This document shows, one piece after another, positions 26,910 to 40,702 of a stretch of DNA of 64,000 nt (position 1 is its first letter; the number at the start of each line of letters is the position of its first letter). The position numbers were made by a program, and so were the translations under genes. This DNA comes from Anagrus nilaparvatae (taxonomy: Eukaryota; Arthropoda; Insecta; Hymenoptera; Mymaridae): the NCBI GenBank assembly GCA_022575985.1, contig JAKSXM010000137.1, forward strand, positions 14,960,001-15,024,000, given 5' to 3'. The notes beneath the pieces are model-generated. The model saw only the letters and a list, made by a program, of their open reading frames with translations. It was not told the origin of the DNA and did not search any database.

Positions 26910-29900
26910 CGATGATAAAATAAAATTTAAAAAAAATTTTCACCTTAATATTACATCAATTTATTATAACGACAGATTTACTGTGACTGCATTAAATTTC
27001 TTTTATTTTTTGGATGCTGTTAAAAAAAAAAATTTTTTTATATATTGGAGAGATTGGGGCAATTTAAAACTGCAGGGGTTGACATGCTACATTAAATGCA
27101 TGGTATATTTTTTATTTATTTTTTTGCCAGTGGGTATATAACACTTAAAATTTAAGATTGATTGTTGATCGCATCCTTATAGATTTATTGTTATTTTGTC
27201 TCAAAACCTTGACTATTTTTTGATTTTTTTTAGTTGTTGAAATGCCTATAGTTAGGGCTTGGTGTTTTTTGAAGATATTCTTCTTTTGATGTTGTTTTTA
27301 AATTATTACAGATGAAGAGTAAATTAAGGACTTTAGGCTAATTTTAAAGCATTAAACATTTTTTTTTATCTAAGGCCAAGAAAACCTATTCTCTACTCTA
27401 TGGAGACGGAATTTTCGCCCATTATATGTAAAACTATGTTTTAAAACACTGGATAAAATATAGGGTTGAACTGAATGCACAATCAAAACCAATTTTTGCC
27501 CCCTTGTAAAAAAATAGTTAATCCTTACTAAAACACAAAAAACTACTCCAATTATTTATCAAAAAAATATTTGAATAATTAATTTCTCTATCAAAATCAC
27601 TGACCTAATACAAGATACCAATTTTTTTTCCAATAATTTTCTTTAAATCTTTTTAATTTACAATTCATAACAGCAAGAATTATCTTAATTCAAAGAAATA
27701 ATTCTTCAATAAAACATACTTGAAAAGAAATACTGGATAAAGTACATTACGATAATATGATAAATTAATACAATAATTACACATTAATAAGTATTAATAA
27801 ATTACCAACACATAAAAAACTTACATTAAATAAGATTAAATAATGTTTTATAAATAAGTATGTGATAACTTGTCTTACAAAAAAAACTTAATAATAATGT
27901 AGCATCAAAAAAAAATAAAAAAATCATATTTTACAAAATGAAAAAATCATATGAATACAGCGTGGGTTGTCTGATACTAAAAAAGTAACATTAATACATC
28001 TTTATTATCATATAAATACATATTATAAATGTTTCGAGTGTAATTCTCAATTATAAATTTTAGTTTTAAATTTTAAAAAATATTTAATATTTAAAAGTGG
28101 ACAATACAAGAAATAATATGCTAATGTTATGTGTTTTACCCCTACGCTTTCATATTGATACCCACGACATTTTGTTTTATGTTTTATTAAACTACATGAT
28201 CCTTTTTTTTATTTAACAATCAAATGAATAGTTGAGACTTTTTATTATTCAGGTTTTGTATTATACACGTGTGTTTTATTTATTTTTTTTTTTGGTACTT
28301 ATTTAGTTTTATGGTTTTTAAGGCAGTTTAATGAAAAGCTGTACTGTTTTTATTGAGACGAAAAATTTAGTGGAATAAGGGGATTGAAATTGGATTTGGG
28401 TATTATTTGTTATACAATCGAGTTAGAACTTAAATTATTAAAAAATCTGGATCGTCGATTCTCTACTATTTTGAGGAATGAATATTTTGGTTCAAGTGCA
28501 GATATGGTGCTATTTTTAAGTATTATCACCCTTTATACTTGTACATGCACACCGTTAGTAAAGATATTCGTAGTTACCAAAACTAACTTTAACTGAAATA
28601 TTTTTACTAAAATACAGGGTAACTTTTTATTTTTTTACTCTATCTTTATTTACAGGGCATATAGCTAAAATCGTGTCCTATAAGTTTAGAAGTTCAAACA
28701 ATGGAACATTCTCCAATGTTAATTTCTCCACAAAGCCTACCTTGTACCAAAATTTTGTCCCCAGGTCATTTCAAGCTAATTATGCATTTTAAAAAATGAA
28801 ATTTGAAAAACCAATTTATAAAACTTTTTAAATTTCCTATTTTTCGCTAAATATGCAAAAGTACCAAACTACCTAAAATAGGGTCATTATTAATCTCCAA
28901 AACAATATTCAATTACCAAATTTTACCTTCGAATAAAAAAAAAACCCAACAACCTAAATTTGTATTGCATTCTAGAATAACAAACGAAAAATTAAAAAAC
29001 CATAAAACCATAAAAAAAGTATAGAAATAAAAAATTTAAGACCCATAAAAGTAATCTTTCTTTCGAAATAATCACGTACAAAGCTTTTAATCTTTGCAAA
29101 AAAAGAGAATCTTTAAATATACGTAACCACAAATGAATAATATGTGGAGCCAAGATAAAAGCATTCAAATCAAAAAAGACTTAAAAAAATATATTTCAGC
29201 TTTTAAGTCCAAAAAAAAAAAATCATTTGTAATCATTGAAAAATTTTTACAGTGAATTATAAAAATTTAAAGAATTTTAAATTGACATTAAGTATCTTGT
29301 ATGCATATAATTTAAAGACAGGATTAAAAATACATAAATATTGGTTGAAGATACTAAAAAATAAAAATTAATTTTTAGGCATTAATTTGAATAAATTTTT
29401 AAAGATAAATTTCAGATGCATTAAATTCATTTATCAGACTAAATGCAACGTAAATTTAAAATCAAAACTTTCACCCTGTAGTATAATTGTTTGCATTTAT
29501 AAAATAATTAAATTTTTATAAAATACGATTTTAGCAACAACAAAATTTTATTTCAAATTTATACATATACGAGTTTATGCTTCATTAATTTAAACATTCT
29601 TTTTATTTTTTTTTTTCTTCGAACTCTTTACTTTCTTCAAGGCAACAGAGGACATTACCATATAGGTGCAGGTGCAAAACAAGAACGAAGGAAGAATCTT
29701 TTCGACTTTCTCCCGCTTGCTCCCCAATATTTTTATTGTATATTAGACTGGTTTATATAAAATTATATGCAAATTTTTGTGAAAAAATTACTTAGATATA
29801 TCAAAATGTTGGATTTATTGAAAATTACGCTAAAATTTTTAGTTTTAAGAGTTGCCTGTAAATAACTGGGAAAAATATTATCAAATACCTTAGTTTTTTG

Positions 29901-32626
29901 ATTTTGTACCCTGAATTCATATTTAGTGAAATCTGTACACTCCTGCTGATAACATAAATAATAATTTTCAACAACTTTATCCAAATGAAGGCAAAATGAT
30001 ACATATTACAATGATACCAACTGCAGTGTGTTTCCACATCTTATTCTGTATACATCAGACTGGAATACAGAAATTTTCAAAAAAATTGATAAACTTGACT
30101 GGGGGAAAATGATTTATTCAATTTCTCACCAATTTTCACGCGTTATGTTAAATTTTTTTGTAAAACATACGAATATTTTAAAATTAACAAAATTTTTTCT
30201 GAAAATTTAAAAAAATTTTTTTGGTCTTTAAAAAAAAAAATCCTCGTACAAGTTCAGGGAAATTGAATAAATAGAAAATCAAAAAAACAATTATTTACAG
30301 AAGAAGATAATAACAGGGCCGTATAATTATAATTTTACAAGGAAAGCCCTTTCGAATTTTCCAATTTGTTATAAAAAAGATTTTTCAAACTGGTATTCAG
30401 CAAATTAAACGTTTTCATCAAAGCTTCAAAAATTTTTTAAATTACAGTCCAGCCTAATATACATCTGCATACAATATATACCTTAAATTTATATGTATAT
30501 ATAACATAATTTAAAAAAAAAAGTCGAAAAACACAGGCTCTCTACTTATTCCATTCATAAATTTCATTCTGCATGCATGTATGCGAATAAAAAAGAAAAA
30601 ACGAAGTTAATATACAAGGAAAAAATACATCCAAAGAATATGAGCAAAACATAATACATGTTTAATCATAGTAAGAGAGGTAAATATGAATACCGTAAGA
30701 TTTCGAAGGATTATTAAAATTGCAAAATAACCAAAGTTTCGAGTCTTTTATTTTAAAGTATACTTCAAAATAATAATAATAATAAAATTTACATGTTTGT
30801 AAATGAATAATACTATAAAACCCTTTTATTTTTTCTTTCTTCTTTAAACACACGCAAATTTTGAATTTCTCTTGTTGTTTTTATAAATTTTAATCTTTTC
30901 GTGCTACTAATCGATTTCATCCTCTTTCAAAATATATTATGCTTTTTTGTAAATTTTTATGCATACATTGTGCCTTTTTTTTAATATTTATGTGGGTATT
31001 ATTATATGTAATAAGATAAAGATAGGGAGATCAAAATTAGAGCTTCTGTGCACAAAATTTTAATTTACTTAAAATCTTTTTTTTTTTTTTATTATGAACC
31101 GAATCAAAAGGAAGATAAAAAAACTCATTAATCTGGTTTTTGTGCATACAGGTTTTTGTAATATGCAATTTTAGTTGTATGGATCATTAGCCTACTTAAA
31201 AATTTTACTGTATTCATGCTGTGCTTGAAATTTTTGACTTTTAGCTTATAATAATAAAAATAAAACGTAATGCCCAAACAAAACTTTTGCAAATTACATG
31301 CAAATATCAAAAATTTTAAATTTGACACGAATTTATTTTCTTAGTTTTTTTAAAGTGTTTAGGTAAAAAACGTAATTTGTTTTTCACTTAAAGGCCCATT
31401 TTCTAGCTCTCTAAACCGTAATTTTTTATCGTTTATTTTCTCTCCATGCATGATAGCTGGTAAACTATTTTTAGACCATAATGCTTGAATTTAAAATAAC
31501 TGACACAATTGCAATTTTAAATAAAATTAGGTTTTTTACTTCAAAAATGTACAAGCCGAGGTACAGGCTTTAAAAAATGTTTACTCGAGTATTTTCTTTG
31601 AATGGTTTCTAGGATACTGCTCTGCAAAAAGTTTTTTAAAAAACCTCAAATTCTGTTTAATTTCAAAAAAATAGAAAAGTTTAAACTTCAAATATATTTT
31701 AGTGTTAATTAATGTAAGGTAATAGAAAGTTAAAAATTAATTATTCATAAAAAGCATAAAAATTTTTTTTGCAAAAAAGTTAAAATATAAAATAACAACG
31801 TAGAAAACAATAAGATAATTAAAACAGACAAATTTATTTGAAAAAAAAAGCAGACAATAATACATAATTCCACTAAAATAAATCTTATTACTTTTAATTT
31901 ATTTAGCATTTTATATAAACTACCCACATCTTCGATTCTCCTCTTCATCATCTTTTCTAACAAACGAGATGTTTTATAACCAAAAAATATATAGAAATAA
32001 GAGAAAGTTGGATAAAACCAAATAACTTATGATAATATAAAAACATGATCATTCTAAAAATATATGTAGTTTTGAATCATTTGATATTGTAAACGTACCC
32101 CGTGAATTATCGATGAGCAAATTACTAGAAAAAACTATTAAAAAGGCCTGAATTGACATTTTGAAACAATATTACGGTTATCTTTTCTATTATTATTAAA
32201 TACAAATGTGCATAAGATTATAGAATACACTGAAAAATTTATATAATTGTCACAATGATATTATATAACCATCCTGATGAAATTGTATCAACAGGACGAT
32301 AATATTTTATACCTGCCAATTATATGAATATCATTGGGGCAATTATTCATACAATCCTTCTGATGATGTTATGGGATAATGGCAATTATATATAATTTTA
32401 ATGTTTTTTTCTTCAAAATTTTAATTTTTTATGTTTATGTGGTTTGCAGTTGTTTAATTGTGCATTTTATCTAACTTCTTGAAAGTTCCATTAATAATAT
32501 AAATATTTATTTATTATTTTTTACTGTTGGTATTTTTTTTATTCTCGGACGCATGCTTTCGTTGTCAATTATCGAACCCTTATTACCTAGTCCAATCGCG
32601 TATAACTATAGTGAAATACCGAAAGC

Positions 32627-32923
32627 TCGCCAATGATTATTCTTATTGTGAATTCAATTCATTTTGCTTATATACTAAATAAAATTATATTTCAACACTT
32701 GCAAGAGAAAAAAAAGCCAGAACACCTAGCGGGAGGAAATTAAAACAAATTACCGGGCTAAATTCAAATTCAACAAAAGTTTTGAAACAAGTTAATTTTT
32801 GAATTTATATTTAGCGTGGTACATTGTTTTAATTATACACCACTAATGGATACTTTTTTTTCTCGCAAGTGTTAGAAATACGTTCCACTAATAATAAGAA
32901 ACAAGAATTGAATGATTGGCGAG
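32627..32923. repeat. Imperfect foldback element
   Basis: The outer arms 'gctcgccaatgatt' (32627) and 'aatgattggcgagc' (about 32910-32923) are inverted. The inner arms 'aacacttgcaagagaaaaa' (32694) and 'ttttttctcgcaagtgtt' (about 32856-32873) are inverted too, with a roughly 140-bp centre between them. The word 'ttctcgcaagtg' also occurs at about 13838 and 62842, suggesting a dispersed family. Confidence 0.6.
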
Positions 32924-32948
32924 CGCCAAGTTTAATCTTTAATAGAAC

Positions 32949-33020
32949 TGCCATAACAGGGATTTAAACCTAGAACCTTGGTCTTACAAGGCACGAACTC
33001 TACTCTACAAGCAACTCTTT
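32949..33020 (-). repeat. tRNA-Thr-like SINE head or degenerate tRNA
   Basis: On the minus strand, 'gtagagttcgtgccttgtaag' and 'ggtttaaatcc' stand at the spacing of a tRNA: 7 bases between the GTAGAG D-arm word and the CTTGTAA anticodon loop (TGT anticodon), and 13 bases from there to the B-box-like GGTTTAAATCC. The D-arm, anticodon and T stems pair poorly and the 5' acceptor strand does not match, so it is not a functional tRNA as read. A tRNA-derived SINE or a tRNA pseudogene fits best. No CCA and no obvious SINE tail was identified. Confidence 0.5.
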
Positions 33021-34648
33021 TTTAAATAATTAGGCAGCTACTTAAAATTCTTTTATTTATATGCTTTTGAACTCATTTCGTTTGCGAGAAAAATTATTAA
33101 TAAAAATCTTGTTAATAATTTAACACCTATCAATGATAATTTGCATTAGTGATTAAAGAAAAAATCATTACTTTGAAGTAAAAAATATAATATTTCATAA
33201 TACAATTAATATAAAAAAAATTTTGCAAGATTCAAAATCTGGAATCTAACAAAATTAAAAAAGTCGAATAAAATGAAAATGATTTAACGGTTTTATCCAA
33301 CTCTTCCCTACTTATTATAATAATAAGCTTTAAGAAATAATAATATTCTATTTTTGAAGACACACAGACTGTAATTCAGAAAGGGTCAAAGTCAAATATA
33401 ATTTTTCGACCTCCTGTAAATATATATTTTCAAAAAATATTTACTTTAGTATTAAAAAAATTATGTATATATTTGTAAATATTTAAAAAAATATGAAAAA
33501 TGACCAAAAAAAGAGGGAAAAAAAAATAAATACATAATATGAAGAAGATTTTTAGTCGTCGGAGGTTTATAACGGCGGCAGCGTGGGCCGACTGGCTTAA
33601 TTTATTTCTTCCTAAACGCCTGCGGCTTTTTACTCTATACCACACCACGTGGGACGAAAGACACACAAAATGTGCAACTGACTTTTATATATAAATTATT
33701 ATTATAATATAAATATATACATGTATATATGAAAAAAGGGGGTATGTAAAGAGAAAATTCAGTTGATGAAAAAAAGGTGTATAGTACATTGGGTATAAAT
33801 AAGAAATTATAAATATTTATGTGTATACCGTAACAGAAAAAGTTCTAATTATGCATGAAAGTTTTTGATGGCATCATTATTTAACTATATCTTCGGATTT
33901 TATTTTGAAGTAATTAGGTAATTATCGGATATTTTAGAAGTTTAGAATTATTAATTTGTTCCTCAAAATTTAATTTTGTTACACTGAAATTAGTTTGATG
34001 AAAGTTATTTTACCTGATTTAAGTGATCATAAAAATCCAAGTTACATTTTTTCGTGTCCAAAGATAGTCAAATTTATTAATAAATCTAAAAATTACGAAC
34101 ATGTAACAAAAAAAAATATAAATTTGTCTCTCTACTGATTGATTTATTACAAATTGACATGTCAATACATTTTTATACAAAAGTGTTATAAAATTAATAA
34201 ATCAATAAATTTCATTTTTTATCTTACAAAACATTAACGATTATTTAATACATATAAAAAATTTCATTCATTTATTATATTTACACAATCAAAAAGTATT
34301 AAAATTTTGTGTAAATTTCTTCAACTTAATCCCCTTCAAGAAAATAAAAATTATATATTTTTTTTCTGATATTATACACATAAGTTTCATTCTTCAAAAC
34401 GTGCGAAACAGAGGCAGCTGTGCAAACGTTAGAATTATTAACGACGAGTAAAATACAGACTGGTGAAAAATTTACTCGATTCTTATAACCGTCAATATTA
34501 TAAAAATAAAAAAATATAATACTATAAATTTTTTTTGTGTATTTTGAAAAAAAAATAATTATTATGACATTATTTGGCAATTATCCATCAATTTTAGATG
34601 TTTAAAGTTTAACGTCAGTTAAATTCGTCGCTTTTTTTTTAATTTTAA

Positions 34649-35624
34649 GAAACGTCAATCTAGAATTACGTTTTTCTCATCGTCATCATGCATCGTCATC
34701 GTAATTTTTATTAATAAACTTAAATTTAAAATTTTTTACAATTTTCAAATATAAACGTTATTTTATTGTAGTTTTTGAATACTATTTCAAATTACATCAC
34801 ATTGCAATTCTTAAAACAGGTGTCAATATTAAACTATTTATTGCTTGTAGATTATATTTTTGACCGAATTTAAACTTAATTCGTGGCTGCCATTTGAGAT
34901 ATTAAATTATCCAGGCTAAAATTTTTGTATTTTTTAAGAACTAGCGCTGCCTAAATGGACTTTTTAAATGGACTAAGAATTTGTATTTTTTAAAAGTATT
35001 TCATTAAATTGAATTTACCGACCTGATTATAATGCCTAGAACTGCAGGCAGTAGACTGGTAGTTTTATAACCGACTTTTAGGAAAGGTAACTAAAAAAAT
35101 TATCCCTCCACATGGGGCCAACTTAGGACTATACAGCAATAAATGAAACATTTTGGTTTTTTGCCCTAGTCAAAGCACATAGTATTAAAAAAAGAATTTT
35201 TTGATACGCTGATTTCAAATATTTAGGTCCGCGATCATTATAATCAGGTCAGTAAATTCAATTTAATGCAGAACTTTAAAAAAATACAAGTTCTTAGTCC
35301 ATTTAAAAAGCACAGCTGGATAGCGCTAGTTCTTAAAAAAGACAAAAATTTTAGCCTGGATAATTTAATATCACAAATGGCAGCTAAAAATTAAGTTTAA
35401 ATTCGGTCAAAAATATAATCTCTGAACAATAAATAGTTTGATATTGACACCTGTTTTAAGAATTGCAATGTGATGTAATTTGGAATAGTATTTATAAACT
35501 AGTACAACAAAATGACGCTTATATTTCAAAATTGTTAAAAATTTTAATTTTAAGTTTATTAATAAAAATTACGATGACGATGCATGATGATGATGAGAAA
35601 AACGTAATTCTAGATTGACGTTTC
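34649..35624. mobile_element. Large foldback element with ~390-bp arms
   Basis: The left arm (34649-35034) begins 'gaaacgtcaatctagaatta'; the right arm (35236-35624) ends with its complement '...ttctagattgacgtttc'. Matching pairs continue inward: 'catgcatcgtcatcgtaat' with 'attacgatgacgatgcatg', 'cacattgcaattcttaaaac' with its complement, and 'cctgattataatg' with 'cattataatcagg'. The central spacer is about 200 bp. No transposase frame and no certain target duplication were seen. Confidence 0.85.
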
Positions 35625-37551
35625 TCAAAAGAAAATATTTATTTTTTCCTAAATTTCACCTTACTCTAATTAAATTTGATTAGGGTCATTCTTGCTACAA
35701 GTCGCTATATCTAATGAATATTCAAACAGTTAAATTAATATTAGCACTAACAATTCGTTAAATTAATTTCTCTCAATTTAAAAATAAATACTATATTTTT
35801 AATCAAAGAATTAAAAAACGAAAATCAGACATCGAATGATGCGTACCTAAATAGTTTGAGAAACACTGTATTTACATAGGCATTCGAAAATTCTAACAGA
35901 TGAACTAGCAGACGGCATTCGAGACGGGAACCGGAAGTCTATTTTCGTAAACTGTCTTGCTATTATGCGATGTATTTATATATATCATTCGTTTATTCAC
36001 ATGTGTGTATATAAGCAATGATAAATATTAAAAAAAATCACTGTATTTCATTCAAATTTGTTTACCAATTTTTTAATTTATTTTTTTTTTATAAACATAT
36101 TTCTATTTGGGTTTTAATTACAAGTTGGTTCAAGGAAAGTATTAGACCTAATAAAACAGACCAAAATATAATTTTTTGAATCTTTTATTTCAAATGAAAT
36201 TTTTAGCTGCGATTAAAATATTTTTTTGGTATTATTTAGCCAGATAAATTTTGAAATTTTAGTATATTTTATAGCAAAACTTTTAAAATTAAATTTTAAC
36301 CAAATAGAATTTATCATTGATAAATAACCCTTTAACAAACAACGTTTATGTTATCTAAAAAAAAAAGAAAAAAAAAAAAATTATCAAAAATATAAAAATA
36401 AAATAAATGCGTTTGCATTATAATTTTTATTATCCTCTATAAAAAATATATTTTAAAAAATAATGATAAAAATTTAAGAGACGAAATTTCGTCTTTTTAT
36501 CTATAAATCCTCAAGGTCTTAACTAATTTATATGAATTTCATTTGAGTTATAAATTTTTGCTAAAATTTAATTTTTTTTGGAGCGTAGAATTGTTTGCAT
36601 AGTTCAGTTAGGTGAGTAAATTATCACTTGTCTTGTGAGTTTGAGGACTAGGAATTGAATATCTATTGAAACTAAAATTTTTCTTTAAAAGTTCAATTTT
36701 TTATTAAAATTTCAGTTATACTACTATGGTTAGCTCAGAAATTTTTTCTTCAGCCCTAGAAAAAGGTATAATTGCCAAAAATTAACAAAGTTTCTAATCA
36801 AAAAGAGAATTTCCTTCAAATACTACAAATATTTAAAATAAAATAACTTTCTACAATAAAATCTAAAATTATTTTAATACAACGATCTTATCTCAAAAAA
36901 TACTATGGTTTTATTTTTTATTTTAAATTATATTTAACATAATTTTGATAATATTATAAAACTTTAATAAAAATATCTATACATAGAATACAACATCCTG
37001 TCAGATAAAACTATATAAAAGTTTTTGGTTAAAAAAAAATTGAAAGAAGAAGTGAAAAAAGCAAGAACCATTGGTTATAAAATATAGATACATATACTAA
37101 AAACAAGCTCCTAGATTTCCTTCCTGTCGTTTATCATCGCGTCACAGCTTTATAAGCTTGTAAAAAGTATAACATGCATTTTATACATGCATATTAGCCT
37201 CGCAGTTATTTTAAAAAATCGCTTGGATTTTCGATTAAGAGGTGAAAAAAATTGCCAATTATCAAAAAAAAAATAATAATAAAATTCCCAAAATTATAGC
37301 TCATTTAATCACTCCTAAGTGTTGTCACCAAATATATGGGCTCTTGTGGAGTACATTTTTGGCCACATTAGAGCCCACGTATTTGGTCGCAACTTTTAGG
37401 AGATTCGTTGGTTGTGAGTTCACAAACCGGTTGTAAGTTTTTTGTTACCAGAGCTCTAAACACTCAAAGAATGGCCAAAAAAACCCTAAAACGCGCTATA
37501 GCTGAAAAACTAACCGTTTTTCGGAAAAATGACTGAAAAATTCGTAATATA

Positions 37552-37759
37552 CACTGTGAAAAGTAACTTTCTTAGATTTCCAAAAAAAATAGAATTTTTT
37601 CGAAAAATGAAGTGAATTTTCAAAAAATTTTGTAACTATTCGATAAAAATCGTAAATTTACTAAATTTAGTATATTAATCGAAAAATTCGAGAATTCTCG
37701 ATTTTTTTTTGTGATTTTACGAAAAAAATTGTAAATTATCAATTTTTCTTGCGAATTCA
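37552..37759. mobile_element. Palindromic TA-type MITE, copy 2, truncated
   Basis: The left half of the same MITE family, starting CACTGTGAAAAGTAACTTTC. It includes 'tactaaatttagta' and the 'ttcgagaattctcga' palindrome. Similarity stops near 'cttgcgaattc' at about 37759, so the right half and terminus are missing. Confidence 0.75.
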
Positions 37760-39903
37760 GGAGGGGCCAAAAAATTTCGGAGAGGGCCAGAACCTAATAA
37801 TATTGAAATCGATGGCTTCAAATTTCTTAAATATCAATCAAAATTTTATCGTTTCTTATTTTAAATTGCTAATAAGCAATAATTGTTAATAAAAATATAA
37901 AATTTTAAAATTAAAGTAAAAATTGCTGTTATGTTTTTAAACATTTTTCATTTCATGGCCCCTTGCCCCCCTTCCCCTCCCTCTGGATAGGTACCCGTAT
38001 ACTACAGTTTATTTACATCTGCAAAATTTAAGATATATAATCATAACGTTTAAGATGTTAATAAGAAAAACTCATTTCAAGAATGTTTTTTGATGCCACG
38101 TTCTGTAACATCAAATCTAATCATTCATGAAATCAAAAAGTTTATTGATACAATAAGGTTTTACTTTTTCGGATACTTATTTCTTAAATAACTTAAACAT
38201 CCCTTAGGTATTTGCCCAATTGATTAAATAGAATTAAGTTTAAATTTGTTTAAATTTGACATTTAAATTTTTTCAAATACATTTATTTAACCATTTATGT
38301 CATTATGAAAAAGAAGATGCTCAGAAGAAAAATAAATTTTAAAATGAGAAATAAATAAATCTTTAATAAATAAAAAAAGAATTTTTTATTTATTATTATA
38401 AAATTTATTACTTTTTAACTTAAAAACCAATATCCGGTCTATAGGCTTTGAAAAAAAAGACCCGTTTCCTTCTTTAAAAGAAATATAGAAATATAATCGA
38501 CTTTATTACTGTATGATTCCGGTTTTTATGTTATACCTTTTCAAAAGAAAAAAACTCGTCGATAAAATAAAGAATACACACTAAAATAGAAAAAAAAACA
38601 GATTTTTAATATAAAAGGACACAAATCTGTAAATAAATTTTTGCGGAGATGCGCTATTCGATCCTTTTTTTTTTTCGATTCAATTTAGTATTAAATAGAA
38701 AAACAATAATTTATCATTAAAATTTTTTGTCCAAAAAATTTATTTATTTATTATTATTATCAACGGGCATTCATATCCGGTTTAACCGATGATCAAAATA
38801 AAAAAACCAGACGCAACTTCCGTTTTTTTTTTTAAACTACCCTGTGGTATAGGCTTCCTTCCGGCTGTTAGATTTCTTGCACAATCTCACTTTAAAAAAA
38901 AACTATTGTTACTTATTTTTTTGTTATTGTAAAGCTTTTAAAAACATAATTATATTTGTGCAACGGACAAACGGAAGGAAATTTGAAATATTATTAGTTT
39001 TTAAATAAGTATTTGTAAAAATGTTGATATAATACTCAAAAAAAATTTTGAAAGCCACGTGTTTTTTTTTTTATTTGAAATTATTATTGTAAAGAAAAAT
39101 TTTAAAGCTTGAAAAAAAGCAATAAAAGGAAGGAAGAAAAATACATTCATAGGTTTTTTTGACTATAGAATACAATACCAACGTAAACACAGATGTTTTA
39201 TTTATTTCTTATACAAAAATTATTTTTGACAATATCAACAAAAAAAATGAAAAATTATTATTAATGTGTGTGTGTTTTTATTTTATTAAAAGTATATTTT
39301 ATATAAATTGAAAAAATTTAACAATGATAAATATGTACCGGAAGAAAATAAATAAAACGGAAGTTAAATTTTTTAAATTTTGTGAGTTTAGGTACACGAT
39401 TTTCATTCAAAAATATTTACACATGTGTATATTAATTTGTTTTACGTATGTGTTATTGATGTTATGTCAATAAAGTAAAAAATTTTTTAAATTATGTATA
39501 TGAACGATTCTTTTAAAAAGGGTTATTCCTAATATTAAACGTACATATTCGGAATTATGATTTAAATATTAATCAAAAAGATTTTCTTTAAAGATATAAT
39601 TGTTGTGGCTTGTTTCAATAAAAGCTTTGCCTACATACTTGTGGACCTTTTCTTTTTTTTTTAATTTTAAGTTTTTAAAAAATTTATTTTTTAAAATTGT
39701 TATCGATAAATGACGCGGATATAAAATTTTTTTATGTATCAAAAGTTCTCTGTAGTTTTTGAAAAATTTTCATATACTCATGAAAAGATACACAACCGAA
39801 GTTAAATAAAAGAGTGTTAAAATATCTGACTTCAAAAATTTTTAAACACTTTTACCAAATAGAATCATTTCCCCTAAAATTAGCTTCAAAGATAGACACC
39901 CTT

Positions 39904-40106
39904 GTAAAAAGATTAACCGTACCGTAAGCTTAATTATGGGTAAACTTACTCGTAAGCTTACTTAACCTAACAAAAATTTATTAATTTAAACTATTTTTCG
40001 AAAATTTTTTTGAATTATTAAGCTTTTTTGGGTTGATTAAGCTTACTGCGTAAGCTTACAGTAAGTGTATCCAAAATTAAGCTTACAATAAGCTTAATCT
40101 TTTTAC
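39904..40106. mobile_element. Small MITE built from GTAAGCTTA repeats
   Basis: Terminal inverted repeats 'gtaaaaagattaa' and 'ttaatctttttac' (13 bp) bound 203 bp containing about seven copies of AAGCTTA in 'gtaagctta' or its complement. The interior is thus a cluster of HindIII-site palindromes around a 50-bp AT centre. Confidence 0.75.
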
Positions 40107-40688
40107 GTGGGTAAAATAACTTTTCTTATTTGCTCATTTGAATTTTTGCTTTAAAAATATTACATTTACAAGTTTACAATTTATCAAAAACCAAATAAAC
40201 TTGCTTTTAATGATTTTAATTGCCCAGGAGTGTCCCTTGGATTGTCCATTTTCAAAAAAAATATCCATATACAATAATTTGAATCTTTCATCTCAACATT
40301 TCCTTTAGCGGAAGTTCTATTATGTAGAAACTTTATATTTTAGATCATCAAAACAAGACGTCATGATGAAGAAAAATTATATTTATGAATGGAAATAAAA
40401 TAATGAATGTTTGTTTCTGTTTAATTAAAGGAATTATTTTCATATTTTTTATTTCAAATCTAAATATTTGACTAGAGAAATATAATAGATTACTTATTCA
40501 GTGAGGTCACTTTTCAAACAAAAATAAGCGTCATTGTACTCTCCTGCCTAAAATTTTGAGTATTTAAAAAATGTTAAAATTCCGTTATTTCAAATTTTAA
40601 CTTAAAAAAAAAGTACTTTTTAGAAAAACTTTAAAAAAAATTCAATTCGCAAGCACAATCTTTATTATGTATGAGTTTTTATATATAA

Positions 40689-40702
40689 GCACGCGCGCGT
40701 GC
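40689..40702. repeat. 14-bp perfect palindrome GCACGCGCGCGTGC
   Basis: An alternating purine-pyrimidine GC-rich palindrome in otherwise AT-rich DNA, capable of Z-DNA or a short hairpin. It sits at the start of a GC-richer island (40.68-40.86 kb) that also contains a CCGGAAGT site. Confidence 0.85.

Noticed and set aside
33430..33666. Minus-strand frame over a GC-richer island (Arg-rich segment)
   Set aside because: The C-terminal half is hydrophobic AT-rich translation, and no homolog is recognised; kept only as a possible non-coding island.
37730..37995. Possible hAT-type element with 'gaggggcca' and 'ggccccttgcccccc' ends
   Set aside because: The two ends match too weakly and no 8-bp duplication was seen.
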